A DNA stretch of 64,000 nt from Aeribacillus composti (GCF_007827555.1 NZ_VISS01000019.1:1-64000); one strand, 5' to 3'; shown: positions 8,363-18,108, numbered from the stretch's first letter. The notes: generated by a model not told the origin, from the sequence alone. A program made the numbers and translations.

Positions 8363-8414
8363 TTGACAGGTTGATAGTTAAATAGTTTAATAGTTAAATA
8401 GTTGAACTATTTAA
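8363..8414 (+). promoter_or_regulatory. Promoter and palindromic operator of the MarR-MMPL operon
   Basis: A -35 TTGACA (8363-8368) and -10 TTTAAT (8386-8391) lie 17 bases apart. Immediately downstream at 8394-8414 is a perfect palindrome with 10-bp arms (TTAAATAGTT) around a central G, covering the predicted transcription start. The flanking sequence repeats TAGTTAAATAGTT. The operator position suggests that the MarR protein represses its own operon. Confidence 0.8.
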
Positions 8415-8429
8415 AATAGGGGGCAGACA

Positions 8430-8882
8430 ATGGATCGAAAAAAAATAGATGAATTGATCGAACGGTATATTAAGGTTTCGTTCACTGTAACGAAAAGAGC
8501 AGAAGAACTTGTGAAATGTGAAATTGATCCAGATATCACAAACGAACAACACTATCTTTTGCGCTATATCCATCAAAAGGAAAGGTGCACTTCAACAGAA
8601 CTAGCTAATGTTTTTCGAGTGAACAAAAGCGCGATCACAGCGATGATTAATCGGCTTGTTGAGAAAGGATTTGTTCGGCGAATTCGCGATGAAAAAGACA
8701 GGAGGGTCATTTATTTGGCTTTGACTGAAAAAGGGAGCAATTTGTTTGCAAGCACAGAAGAGAGAGTTCATAAAGTTGTAGGATCGTTCATAACAAAATT
8801 TTCGGAGGACGAGATCGAATCGTTTATTCAAACCTATGAAAAATTGGCAAACGTATTGCTTGAACTGGAGGTTGAGTCATGA
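8430..8882 (+). CDS. MarR-family regulator (YdgG-like)
   Basis: This 150-residue protein has a winged helix at about residues 45-100 (CTSTELANVFRVNKSAITAM, then RRIRDEKDRRVIYLALT as the wing). It starts at ATG 8430, 16 bases downstream of the palindromic operator and after a GGGGG-type site. Its stop overlaps the start of the exporter gene (ATGA), so the two are translated together. The pair resembles B. subtilis ydgG-ydgH. It most likely represses the exporter until a toxic lipophilic ligand binds (family knowledge). Confidence 0.85.
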   Translation: MDRKKIDELIERYIKVSFTVTKRAEELVKCEIDPDITNEQHYLLRYIHQKERCTSTELANVFRVNKSAITAMINRLVEKGFVRRIRDEKDRRVIYLALTEKGSNLFASTEERVHKVVGSFITKFSEDEIESFIQTYEKLANVLLELEVES

Positions 8883-11800
8883 GGGCAATCCTGAAAGGAA
8901 AATGGTTTGTACTCATTTTATGGCTTGTTGCTGTTATTGGTTTGCTCTTTACATCGCCAAACATGGAGGAGCTTGTGCGCGAAAAAGGGCAAATTACGGT
9001 TCCGGAAGGTTATTCCTCTTCGATTGCGAATGACATTTTAAAAGAAATTCAGAGCAAAGAGCATTCAGGAGATCTAATATCAGTCGCCCTTGTGCTGCAT
9101 AATGAGGACGGGCTGACAAAGGAAGATTGGAAAGAAGCGGAACAAGCTGTAAAACAGCTTGAACAAAACAGCAAGAATTTACGGATTACAGAAATTGTTT
9201 CGCCTTTTCATCAAGAGGAGTTAAAGGATCAGCTTGTTTCAAAAGATAAAACCACCATCTTGACGTCAATACAAATGGAAAGAGACGGAAGAACGGCAAA
9301 AGAAATGACATCCGCTCTTTATAAAGTGATCGATAATATTTCATTGGAGCATTATTATACCGGCAGCTGGATCATCGATGAAGACGTTATTGTCAGCTCG
9401 CAGGAAGGAGTGAAAAAAACAGAAGGCATAACAGTCGTGTTTATTTTGATCGTCTTGCTGATCGTTTTCCGCTCGCTTATAGCGCCATTTGTGCCGCTCT
9501 TGACAGTCGGCATTACATATTTGGCATCACAGTCAATTGTCGCCTTTTTAGTTGAAATGGTGAATTTTCCATTGTCCACTTTTACGCAAACATTTTTGGT
9601 TGCCATTTTGTTCGGGATCGGTACAGACTATTGCATTTTACTGCTAAGCCGCTTTAAAGAGGAGCTTGGCAAACAAGAAAGCCGAACTGAAGCGATTATA
9701 ACAACCTATCGCACGGCTGGAAAAACTGTGTTTTTCAGCGGTTTAGCCGTTATGATCGGCTTTGCGGCGATCGGATTGTCATCATTTAAGCTTTATCAAT
9801 CGGCTACGGCAGTCGCTGTCGGAGTCGCCATCCTGCTGGTAGCACTTATGACGCTTGTTCCGTTTTTCATGGCTGTGCTTGGCCCGGTGTTGTTTTGGCC
9901 AGTTAAAGGAAATCTGGAACATAAACAGAGCAAGCTATGGGACTTTGCAGGACGTTTTTCGTTCACCAGACCGCTTGTTTCTTTAATCATCGTAGGAATT
10001 ATTACCCTCCCAGTGCTGCTTTCCTATGACGGCAAGCTGTCGTTTAATTCCCTTCAAGAAATCGGGGATGATTACGACTCTGTCAAGGCTTTTAATATTA
10101 TTTCGAAAAGCTTCAACCCAGGCGAAGCGATGCCGACAAAAATTGTGATCAAAAATGATGACAACATGAATAGGACGGAATATTTTGCTTTAATTGAAAA
10201 AATAAGCAGAAGCATCGAAAAAGTTGAAGGTGTCGAGACGGTCCGCTCAGTAACGAGACCGACAGGCGAACAGATCGACCAATTATTTGTGACAGAACAG
10301 GCGAAAACGCTGAAAGACGGAATTGGTCAGGGAAATGAAGGGCTTGAACAAATCAGCTCCGGTTTGAATGAAGCGAGCAAAGAGCTTTCTGCATCATCTC
10401 CGAAATTAAAACAAGCTACAGACGGTATTGAAGCGCTCGTTTCCGGAACAAATGAATTAAAAGCAGGCGTCGGTGAACTTGAAAAAGGGCTTTCGCAAGT
10501 TAAACAGGGGATCGAGAGCGGATCAATGGGGGCCGGTGACATAAAGAAAGGGCTTGAGACCGTTCAAAACAATGCGAAAAAGCTGCAATCCGGCGCAGAA
10601 CAGCTTTTGAAAGGATACGAAACAGCCGGAAGCAGTCTATATTCATTGCTGAAACAATATCAACAGATGGAATCACATCTCGGTCAATTGTCAACACATT
10701 TATCCGGCATGAGTGAATCTTTAAATCGCATCGAACAACGACATCAGCAGCTTCAGCAGGATGCTGAGTATCAACAGGTAAAAATGGCAGCTTCCCAGCT
10801 TAGTGAACAAGCAAAACAAATGAGAAGCGGATTTCAGCAAATTAACGGAGCGCTTCAGCGAGTGACAAATGGAATAGAGCAGGCGAACCGTTCATATTCT
10901 GAATTACTTTCAGGTCAAAAAGCGCTCGTTAATGGAATGGGAGAGCTCATCAACGGGCTTGATCAGCTGCAAAAAGGGTTGAATAAAGCAGCGGTTGGAC
11001 AGCAAACCATCATTTCAAAATTGCCGGAGCTGTCTAACGGCTTAAGCCAAGTCAACAATGGACAGGAGGAATTGCTGCAAGGTTTTTCTCAGCTGGATGG
11101 ACAAATGAATCAGCTGATTTCAGGCCTTGACAAAAGCGTGGATGGTCTAAATCAAGTAGCCGATGGTCTCGGTTCTGCCGAAAATTACTTATCTGGTCTT
11201 TCTTCTTCAAATCAGGAAATGGCAGGCTGGTACATGCCGAAGGAAGTGCTTGAAAGCAAAGAATTTGCGGATGCGAAAGAAGCTTACTTATCGAATGACG
11301 GCAAAGTGACAACCATTGATGTTGTTTTCGAGAAAAATCCATATTCAACTTCAGCGATGGATCAGCTTACTGAGGTCAAACAAGCGGTGGAGTTTACCGT
11401 AAAAGACACGAAGCTTGAAAATGCGAAAATTGCCTATGACGGGGTTACTAGCATTTACTCCGACTTGAACGAGATTTCAGCAAACGACTACTCCCGCACA
11501 GTTGTATTGATGCTGATAGGGATTGCTCTTATATTAATTGCATTGCTGCGCTCGTTTGTCATGCCCATTTATTTAATTTTATCGCTTATTCTAACGTATT
11601 ACACATCAATGGCGGTGTCAGAAGTCATTTTCGTTCGCCTTCTTGGATACGACGGTTTGAACTGGGCAGTTCCATTTTTCTCATTTGTCATTTTAATTGC
11701 GCTTGGCATAGATTACAGCATCTTCCTTATGAACCGCTTCAACGAATACAGAGATTTGCCTGTCACAGAAGCGATGCTTTCAGCTATGCGTCATATGGGA

Positions 11801-12004
11801 ACGGTCATTATTTCCGCCGCGGTCATTTTAGGCGGAACATTTGCGGCGATGCTTCCGTCCGGTGTGCTGTCGCTGCTCGAAATTGCCACAATTGTTTTAA
11901 CAGGATTATTTTTATATGCTCTTGTTGTACTGCCGCTATTTGTACCGGTGATGGTCAAAATGTTTGGTAAAGCGAACTGGTGGCCATTTATGAAAGAGGA
12001 ATAA
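8879..12004 (+). CDS. MMPL/RND-family exporter with long coiled extracellular loop
   Basis: This 1041-residue membrane transporter has two copies of the MMPL layout. TM1 is near residues 8-24 and a five- to six-TM bundle spans about 185-370. An extracellular region of about 490 residues carries repeated heptads (GLEQISSGLNEA, LKAGVGELEKGL and similar), and a second TM bundle spans about 865-1030. The conserved GIGTDYCILLLSRF and ALGIDYSIFLMNRF segments hold the acidic residue expected for proton coupling. The heptad loop resembles YhgE/Pip-type domains. It is coupled to the MarR gene by an ATGA overlap and probably exports lipids or hydrophobic toxins. Confidence 0.85.
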   Translation: MRAILKGKWFVLILWLVAVIGLLFTSPNMEELVREKGQITVPEGYSSSIANDILKEIQSKEHSGDLISVALVLHNEDGLTKEDWKEAEQAVKQLEQNSKNLRITEIVSPFHQEELKDQLVSKDKTTILTSIQMERDGRTAKEMTSALYKVIDNISLEHYYTGSWIIDEDVIVSSQEGVKKTEGITVVFILIVLLIVFRSLIAPFVPLLTVGITYLASQSIVAFLVEMVNFPLSTFTQTFLVAILFGIGTDYCILLLSRFKEELGKQESRTEAIITTYRTAGKTVFFSGLAVMIGFAAIGLSSFKLYQSATAVAVGVAILLVALMTLVPFFMAVLGPVLFWPVKGNLEHKQSKLWDFAGRFSFTRPLVSLIIVGIITLPVLLSYDGKLSFNSLQEIGDDYDSVKAFNIISKSFNPGEAMPTKIVIKNDDNMNRTEYFALIEKISRSIEKVEGVETVRSVTRPTGEQIDQLFVTEQAKTLKDGIGQGNEGLEQISSGLNEASKELSASSPKLKQATDGIEALVSGTNELKAGVGELEKGLSQVKQGIESGSMGAGDIKKGLETVQNNAKKLQSGAEQLLKGYETAGSSLYSLLKQYQQMESHLGQLSTHLSGMSESLNRIEQRHQQLQQDAEYQQVKMAASQLSEQAKQMRSGFQQINGALQRVTNGIEQANRSYSELLSGQKALVNGMGELINGLDQLQKGLNKAAVGQQTIISKLPELSNGLSQVNNGQEELLQGFSQLDGQMNQLISGLDKSVDGLNQVADGLGSAENYLSGLSSSNQEMAGWYMPKEVLESKEFADAKEAYLSNDGKVTTIDVVFEKNPYSTSAMDQLTEVKQAVEFTVKDTKLENAKIAYDGVTSIYSDLNEISANDYSRTVVLMLIGIALILIALLRSFVMPIYLILSLILTYYTSMAVSEVIFVRLLGYDGLNWAVPFFSFVILIALGIDYSIFLMNRFNEYRDLPVTEAMLSAMRHMGTVIISAAVILGGTFAAMLPSGVLSLLEIATIVLTGLFLYALVVLPLFVPVMVKMFGKANWWPFMKEE

Positions 12005-12010
12005 GCGAGA

Positions 12011-12048
12011 AGGGAACATACGCTTTGTGCGTAGGTTCCCTTATTTTC
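12011..12048 (+). terminator. Terminator after the exporter gene
   Basis: GGGAACATACGC (12012-12023) pairs with GCGTAGGTTCCC (12029-12040, one mismatch) and is followed by TTATTTT. Confidence 0.8.
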
Positions 12049-12074
12049 ATTTGTGCTATGAGAGACTTCTGCTA

Positions 12075-13496
12075 TCAATGAATTGAACGGAATTTCCGCA
12101 CTTGAAAATTGTCTTCAAGTAATACCCAATTTTGTGGGAACGGATAGCCAAGTACCCAATAACTAATTCCCCGTAAACCGTAATCCTTTACCGCATCAAA
12201 TTTTGCCCGGGTGCTCCGCGCGTCTTCAAACCAGACCTCATGCGTACGGCCTTGTTCATCCACATACCGATAAAACGGAGATTGAGATGTTCGATCATAC
12301 TGTATCACAGCACCATGTTGAACTGCTCGACGAATCGCTTCTTGCATATCGAATGTTTCTGCTTCCTGACCTTGAACATGGGGAAGGAGCCAGTCACGAG
12401 CATATACTTGGAAGCCCATAAAGATTTTATTTCTTGGAATGACGGTTACAGCATAATCTAGCACTTGTTTGATTTGATTAAGCGGAGAGATTGCCTGAGG
12501 AGGTCCAAGCCTATAACCCCATTCGTATGTCATTAAAATAACGAAATCTGCAATTCTGCCGTGTGCGGCATAGTCGTGTGCCTCATATAATATTCCTTTT
12601 TGTTCTGCGCTCGTTTTAGGGGCGAGCGCGGTCGAAACAAAATATCCTTCTTTATGCAATCGGTCAACGGCGCGCTGTAAAAATTGATTATATAACTCAC
12701 GATCGTCAGGATATACATTTTCAAAATCAATATTTAATCCACGATAACCTTTTTCTTTCATAGTGTTTATAATGGTGGTCAATAAACGATCTTGCAGTTC
12801 CGTATTTGAAAGGATGGCATGAGCCAGCCGTGACCCGGGGTCCCTGAACGTAAAATTTGTTATGCTCATCATTGGTATCACTTGTTCTGTTAAAGCAGCT
12901 TGAAGAATCGCTGTGTCGTTTATTGCATCGAGTCCGCCGTCTTCCCGGATGATGTAGGCAAATGGAGAAACGTATGTTAAAAAGCTGCCAGCTTCTCGAA
13001 CTTCTTTGCCTCCTTCTTCACCTGCATGGATCGTATATGCATTTACGTCAATGACTGGTTTTACAAAAGGAATCGTTAATCTTGTCCCCGGATAAAGAAG
13101 GTCGGGATTTTGAATTCGATTGGCTTTGGCAATTTCCTGTACGGATATACGGTAAATTTGAGAAATTTGCGATAAATTCTCTCCAGGCTTCACAGTATGG
13201 ATGCGAGGCGGAATGTTTAAAATTATTCCCGGATTAATTTTTGAAGGATCACTAATATGGTTAGCCTGAACAATAGACCCGACGGCAACTCCATATTTTT
13301 GGGCAATTTGCCATAATGTTTCCCCTGCTCGGACGATATGTTGACGAAAAGCAATGGGAATCACAAGTGATTGGCCAATCAGTAATCGATTAGGATCGGG
13401 CAGACTGTTTGCAGCAATAATTTCAGAAAGACTGATACCGTAGCGTTCAGCTATGTTCCATAAAGTCTCTCCTCTTTGTATAATATGAATGATCAT
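12075..13496 (-). CDS. Triple-LysM GH18 glycosidase, SleL/YaaH-like spore cortex-lytic type
   Basis: This 473-residue protein has three N-terminal LysM repeats at about residues 1-47, 51-95 and 97-143 (each with GETLWNIA/GETLWQIA/GENLSQIS). A GH18 barrel follows, with the catalytic motif GLNIDFENV at about 248-256; the Glu is the expected acid. It resembles B. subtilis YaaH/YdhD and B. cereus SleL, which cut muramic-lactam cortex fragments during germination. Those usually have two LysM domains; the third copy here is a small elaboration. There is no classical signal peptide, as usual for spore-coat-associated SleL. The start ATG follows AAAAGGAGGC. Confidence 0.85.
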   Translation of the reverse strand: MIIHIIQRGETLWNIAERYGISLSEIIAANSLPDPNRLLIGQSLVIPIAFRQHIVRAGETLWQIAQKYGVAVGSIVQANHISDPSKINPGIILNIPPRIHTVKPGENLSQISQIYRISVQEIAKANRIQNPDLLYPGTRLTIPFVKPVIDVNAYTIHAGEEGGKEVREAGSFLTYVSPFAYIIREDGGLDAINDTAILQAALTEQVIPMMSITNFTFRDPGSRLAHAILSNTELQDRLLTTIINTMKEKGYRGLNIDFENVYPDDRELYNQFLQRAVDRLHKEGYFVSTALAPKTSAEQKGILYEAHDYAAHGRIADFVILMTYEWGYRLGPPQAISPLNQIKQVLDYAVTVIPRNKIFMGFQVYARDWLLPHVQGQEAETFDMQEAIRRAVQHGAVIQYDRTSQSPFYRYVDEQGRTHEVWFEDARSTRAKFDAVKDYGLRGISYWVLGYPFPQNWVLLEDNFQVRKFRSIH

Positions 13497-13993
13497 AAGT
13501 GCCTCCTTTTTTTGTTTATATATATGTTGAAAATGGTTGATCTAGAAAATGACATGAGAGAAAATAGTTTGCTGAATATAATTTTTTTAAGGTCTTTACA
13601 TATAACAAGTGTAGTAAATTGTCGTTAATGGATAATTGAACTAATCATCAGGCCGAATATACTTGTAAACGTTGTGCTCTTCATCAAACAAATAGATCGG
13701 TCTTCATCTCCTCCTTTACAGCATCATTTTCTGTGGGGGTGCTAGAAAATTATTTAACGGGTTTGATTCTCATCTGAACGGCAGGTTTGCACTTTCAGAC
13801 AACAAAAATTTATTGATAAATTCTGTTGTCTTTCATCATTTTAAGAGCTTTTACAAAAGCGCCGTTTTTTTAAGTCTCTTCTTTTTTTACAAAATGAAAA
13901 TTTTAGAAAATCAACTTTTTTACTTAAGAACGTTTTTACGTAAAGGAGTTCAAGCGGGTAGAAGAGAAATTATATTTCTGGGGAGGGTTCAGG
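13497..13993. other. Intergenic stretch with one long hairpin
   Basis: No supported gene. A long imperfect hairpin spans 13797-13831 (outer arms AGACAACA/TGTTGTCT, inner arms ATTTAT/ATAAAT). The U-tract after it is weak on both strands, so it may be a terminator for an unseen transcript or a leader element of the next gene. Confidence 0.4.
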
Positions 13994-14434
13994 ATGAAAT
14001 GGATTTACATTTTTTTAGCGATACTGGGTGGGATGATGATAGGAATACAGTCGCCGATTAACGGAAGTCTAGGCAAAAAAATCGGTGCTGTTGAAGGAGC
14101 ATTTGTCTCTTTTTTTGTTGGAACAATGGTTTTAGCGTTCCTTGTTTTATTTTTTGGAAAGGGCCACATTACCGATTTGTTTCAAGTTCCAAAATGGAAT
14201 TTGCTTGGGGGATTTTTAGGCGCGATGTTCGTCACGTTTACCATTATTTCTGTTCCGAAGGTTGGGGTGGCCGTAACGCTCCTTGCAGGAATCATCGGTC
14301 AAATGGCCATCAGCGTCATCATTGATCATTTTGGATTATTTGGAATGCCGAAAAATCGAATAGACATAAACCGCCTGATTGGGATCGGGCTAATGCTGAC
14401 AGCTCTGTTCTTTCTTTACCGCGGCAGTGAATGA
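13994..14434 (+). CDS. DMT-superfamily YdcZ/DUF606 membrane protein
   Basis: This 146-residue protein has about five hydrophobic segments and begins MKWIYIFLAILGGMMIGIQS, followed by PINGSLGKKIGA, the typical opening of the YdcZ (DUF606) drug/metabolite-transporter half-size family. AGGGTTCAGG precedes the ATG. Members often act as pairs or dimers. Only one copy is present here, so it probably forms a homodimer (inference). The substrate is unknown. Confidence 0.75.
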   Translation: MKWIYIFLAILGGMMIGIQSPINGSLGKKIGAVEGAFVSFFVGTMVLAFLVLFFGKGHITDLFQVPKWNLLGGFLGAMFVTFTIISVPKVGVAVTLLAGIIGQMAISVIIDHFGLFGMPKNRIDINRLIGIGLMLTALFFLYRGSE

Positions 14435-14480
14435 GATTTGTTTTTAGGGGAAAGCAGCGTATAACATAAAGTATCACCCT

Positions 14481-14520
14481 TAAAGAGTCAAGAACATTCT
14501 TACATTTTCTTGACTCTTTA
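14481..14520. terminator. Strong hairpin terminator
   Basis: Perfect 14-bp arms (TAAAGAGTCAAGAA at 14481-14494 and its complement at 14507-14520) are flanked by A- and T-rich sequence. It ends the YdcZ-like transcript. The right arm also contains the -35 of the cold-shock promoter. Confidence 0.8.
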
Positions 14521-14702
14521 TGTTTGATTGGTTATAATGAATTAGCCATTTAGTTCGTTTTATCATGGATCCATTATAAGTCGTACCTCATATTGAAATG
14601 CAGGCGATCTTATATGGTCTGCATTTCTCATGAGTGTGCGGCTTTTTTTTCTTATGAAAAACAAACAATGAATGGTAAAATCTTTTTTTTGGAGGAAAAA
14701 GC
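14510..14702 (+). promoter_or_regulatory. Promoter and long 5' leader of the cold-shock gene
   Basis: TTGACT (14510-14515) and TATAAT (14533-14538) are 17 bases apart. Transcription would begin near 14545, leaving an untranslated leader of about 155 bases before the ATG, with GGAGG just upstream of it. Long structured leaders are the rule for bacterial csp mRNAs and control their cold-induced translation. Confidence 0.75.
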
Positions 14703-14903
14703 ATGAACACAGGTAAGGTAAAATGGTTTAACAGTGAAAAAGGGTTTGGATTTATTGAAGTCGATGGTGGAGATGATGTGTTTGTTCATTTTTCGGCGAT
14801 TCAAGGCGATGGTTTTAAAACGTTAGAAGAAGGGCAAACTGTTAAATTTGAAATTGTCGAAGGCCAACGCGGACCTCAAGCGGCAAACGTACAAAAAAAC
14901 TAA
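14703..14903 (+). CDS. Cold-shock protein (CspB family)
   Basis: This 66-residue single OB-fold protein has both nucleic-acid-binding motifs, RNP1-like KGFGFIEV (residues 13-20) and RNP2-like VFVHFSAI (about 27-34). Length and sequence match the Csp family, which acts as an RNA chaperone. It has its own promoter with a long leader and its own terminator. The exact paralogue letter cannot be assigned from sequence alone. Confidence 0.95.
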   Translation: MNTGKVKWFNSEKGFGFIEVDGGDDVFVHFSAIQGDGFKTLEEGQTVKFEIVEGQRGPQAANVQKN

Positions 14904-14910
14904 TCCTTTC

Positions 14911-14943
14911 AAAGTGGCGCCTTATTTAGGTGCCGCTTTTTTT
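14911..14943 (+). terminator. Terminator of the cold-shock gene
   Basis: GTGGCGCC and GGTGCCGC form a stem with wobble pairs and a seven-base loop, followed by eight T residues. Confidence 0.85.
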
Positions 14944-15138
14944 AGAAATTTATAAACATCTCGACTTGAGGATTACTGTTCGATAAAGACCCTGCAGCAT
15001 GTGTAAATATTTTGGAGAGGTCGAAAGAGGGGAGACCATTTTCGAATGTATGTGGTTGACTGTTTTGAGCTTTTTAGAAATGCAGGGGGAACAAATAGTA
15101 CATAACGTTTTAATTCGCGTGTAGTTAATGAATGGTAA

Positions 15139-15251
15139 GGAGCTGTCCAGAAAGTGGAGTCCATTATAATCATAAACATCGATATGAACGTTTCTAAATA
15201 TTAAAGGGGTTTGTCTATAAGCCGAAAAAATGACTTATTTGACAAATCCCT
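15139..15251 (+). repeat. MITE-like repeat, copy 1
   Basis: This noncoding element of about 113 bases aligns along its whole length with the inverted copy at 28777-28893. Shared blocks include CCAGAAAGT, AATCATAAAC, CGATAT and GTCTATAAGCCG. The two ends are imperfect inverted repeats (GCTGTCCAGAAAGT against TTTGTCAAATAAGT read on the other strand). No transposase is encoded. It probably derives from an insertion sequence whose parent is not in this window. The remainder of 14944-15362 holds no gene. Confidence 0.7.
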
Positions 15252-15362
15252 TTTAAAAATTTGAAACAAACTGCATACCATTCCAGCTTCGTCGTGACAC
15301 TGTTTTTAAATAGAAACAAGCTAACTTTTTGTCGTAAACGCAGCATCCGGAAGCTTTTTTAT

Positions 15363-17456
15363 TTATTGCTGTTCTTCCAACACCTGTTTTAACAAATCAC
15401 CTAAACTTGTGCCAAAAGAATCGCTTTTCGGGCTGTATTTTTGAATTAAAGCCCGATCTTTGCGGTTATTGACTGCCGTTTTCTTTTCTTCCGCTTTTTC
15501 AACCACATTGCAGCGGCGGCATTGGAAGTAAACACCGGCTTTGCCGTTATGGATTTCCATTGGTTTTTTGCATTGTGGACAGCGCCGGTTGGACAGCTTC
15601 GGATCTTTTCGTTTGCTATAGCGGCATTCCATGTTCGAACATGCTAATAAACGTCCTTCTTTTGTAGAACGTATTTTTAAAAAGGAGCCGCATTCCGGGC
15701 ACATGGAGCCGGTTAAATTGTGTGCTTTGTAGCTTCTATCGCTATTTTTTATTTCATTAACGAGCCGTTTCGTTTGCTTGCGAATGTTGTTTAGGAAAAA
15801 TTCAGGATTTCCTTTTCCCCGTGCGATCGCTTCAAGCTCTTTTTCCCAGCGCGCTGTCAGTTCAGGTGATTTTAGTTCATCATTGACAAGTTCAATCAGT
15901 TGTTTACCTTTTTTCGTTGGGTAGAACCTTCCGTTTTTTCGCTCAACCGCTTCTGTTTCGATAAGTCTTTCAATAATATCCGCCCTAGTTGCAGGAGTGC
16001 CGAGTCCGAACTTTTCCATCTGCGTAAGAATGTCCGCCTCTGAATAGCGAAGAGGAGGTTCTTCCAATTTTTCTTCTATTTCTACTTGATGAACAGCAAA
16101 AGATTGTCCTTTAACCAAAGTAGGGATGTTTCTGTTTTCCGGCTCATCCTGCTGCTTCCCTAAAACGGCTTTAAATCCATTATTCAATACAATTGTCTCT
16201 TTTGCAGTGAGTGTTTCTCCGTTCACATCAAAAACCGCATGGACGGTTTCATATTCGTAAGCAGGATAAAACAGCGCCAAAAACCGTCGGGCAATCAAAT
16301 CATACAGCTTCCTTTCATCAGTGGAAAGCTCGCTCATATTTAGCGGTTCCTCCGTCGGGATAATGGCATGATGATCGGTCACTTTTTCATTATTGAACAC
16401 CCGTTTTGATAAAATTTTTCCTTTGTTGGAAAGGAGAGGACGGATTTCGTCTTTATAGCCGGAAGCCATTGCCTGAAGCCTGTCAAACATTGTCGATTCC
16501 ATATCCGCAGTTAAATAACGGGAGTCTGTCCGCGGGTATGTGACAAGCTTATAATGCTCATAAAGCTTTTGCAGTATCGTTAACGTTTTCTTTGCGGAAA
16601 ATCCGAAACGCTTGTTGGCATCCCGCTGCAGCTCGGTTAGGTCGTATGGCAGCGGTTGATGTTCTTTCTTTTGCTTGCGCTCCACTTTGATGACTGTACC
16701 TTTTTTACCATTCAAGTTTGCCAATAGATGTTCAGCCGTTTCTTTGGAAAAAATTCTTTTTTCGCCGTTTCGCTCCCAGATGGTATGAATGGAACCGATT
16801 TTTGCATGAATCGTCCAATACGGCTTCGGTACAAATTTTTGAATTTCTGTTTCCCTTTTCATGATCATGGCAAGGGTTGGGGTCTGCACGCGCCCTGCCG
16901 AAAGCGGGTCATTATATTTCGTCGTCAAAGCTCTTGTCACATTTAAGCCGATGAGCCAATCTGCCTCAGCCCGGCAAACAGCAGACTGATATAATGCTTC
17001 AAATTGTTTCCCAGGTTTTAGATGCTTGAAGCCGTCACGAATGGCTTTATCGGTCTGAGATGAAATCCATAGGCGCAAAATCGGCTTTTTCCAGTTCAGC
17101 TTTTTTAAAATCCATCTTGCAACGAGTTCGCCTTCACGTCCGGCATCTGTTGCGATAATGCAATCTTTAATGTCCGTTCGTTTCGCCAACAGTTCTATGC
17201 CTTTATAATGTCGGCTCGTTTGTCTAATTACTTTTAACCCCATTTTTTCCGGGATTATTGGCAAATCTTCCAGCCGCCATGTTTTATATTTTGGATCGTA
17301 ATGTTCCGGCATCTTCAATTCAATTAAATGACCGAGCGCCCACGTTACGATATACTTGCTTCCTTCAAAGTGAAATTTATGCTCTTTTTTGCAGCCAAGC
17401 ACACGGGCTATCTCACGTGCAACGCTCGGCTTTTCAGCTAAAACGAGAGATTTCAT
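15363..17456 (-). CDS. topB: DNA topoisomerase III
   Basis: This type IA topoisomerase has 697 residues. A Toprim domain at the N-terminus contains EKPSVAREIARVLG and DAGREGELVAR. The catalytic Tyr lies in VTYPRTDSRYL near residue 310. Two C-terminal zinc ribbons follow (CPECG...CSNMEC and CPQCKK...CRRC) near residues 600-670. It relaxes and decatenates DNA. ATG 17456 (MKSLVLAEKPS) is chosen because AAAGGAG precedes it; the in-frame ATG at 17519 lies 21 codons upstream without support. It is transcribed alone. Confidence 0.95.
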   Translation of the reverse strand: MKSLVLAEKPSVAREIARVLGCKKEHKFHFEGSKYIVTWALGHLIELKMPEHYDPKYKTWRLEDLPIIPEKMGLKVIRQTSRHYKGIELLAKRTDIKDCIIATDAGREGELVARWILKKLNWKKPILRLWISSQTDKAIRDGFKHLKPGKQFEALYQSAVCRAEADWLIGLNVTRALTTKYNDPLSAGRVQTPTLAMIMKRETEIQKFVPKPYWTIHAKIGSIHTIWERNGEKRIFSKETAEHLLANLNGKKGTVIKVERKQKKEHQPLPYDLTELQRDANKRFGFSAKKTLTILQKLYEHYKLVTYPRTDSRYLTADMESTMFDRLQAMASGYKDEIRPLLSNKGKILSKRVFNNEKVTDHHAIIPTEEPLNMSELSTDERKLYDLIARRFLALFYPAYEYETVHAVFDVNGETLTAKETIVLNNGFKAVLGKQQDEPENRNIPTLVKGQSFAVHQVEIEEKLEEPPLRYSEADILTQMEKFGLGTPATRADIIERLIETEAVERKNGRFYPTKKGKQLIELVNDELKSPELTARWEKELEAIARGKGNPEFFLNNIRKQTKRLVNEIKNSDRSYKAHNLTGSMCPECGSFLKIRSTKEGRLLACSNMECRYSKRKDPKLSNRRCPQCKKPMEIHNGKAGVYFQCRRCNVVEKAEEKKTAVNNRKDRALIQKYSPKSDSFGTSLGDLLKQVLEEQQ

Positions 17457-18108
17457 ATAATGCTCCTTTCTTTCAATCAACAACGTTTTAAGTATAACGG
17501 AAAGGAGGGAGGTTTGCATTAGTTGAATGAAAAAGCATAATATGTTTCAGTTTTATATCTCTTAAGGCAATGAATTCTTGTAAAGGTTGTACTATGGGAT
17601 GATTGACTGTTCACATACAGAGGATGCATGTTCAAATTTAGTTCTTTCGTATTACCTCAAGAAATCAATCACACTCAATTTAGGAACATGTTCGTTTCTT
17701 AAAATCAGCAGAGACAAGGGGAAAGCTGGCAATTTTGAAAATTAACAAAAATAAAAGACGAAATATTTTAAAATCTGTTACAATATAGGTAAAAAGGGGT
17801 GGATTTGTGGAAGCTTGGCGATTTTTATAAAAAAAGGTATATATGGTTTCCGCCGCTCACTAACGCTTTTTCCTGACCCTGTAGCCCACGCAATCTGTGA
17901 TAGGGAACTTCCGGCAAGATACTTTATGTTAACTTGAGAGGATATATTATCATACATACCTATTGAGCAGAATAATTTCTTGATCGCAAGGGGAAAAATA
18001 CCTTTGGGATAACAAACCGCTAGTAACATCTAATCTAGTTAGACCCGCCATGGCCTTCATTTGAAACCGAAGGCAGCTTACGAACAAATATATTTAGGAG
18101 GTATGATG
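17457..18108. other. Intergenic region upstream of the alcohol dehydrogenase
   Basis: About 650 bases without a convincing gene. A possible -10 (TACAAT, 17779-17784) is visible. No RNA gene or repeat was recognised. Confidence 0.4.

Noticed and set aside
13813-14061. 82-codon open frame overlapping the start of the YdcZ-like gene
   Set aside because: It covers the ribosome binding site and start of the real gene in another frame and has low-complexity Phe/Leu-rich content.
17778-18029. 83-codon minus-strand frame upstream of the alcohol dehydrogenase
   Set aside because: No ribosome binding site, no known similarity and atypical composition.
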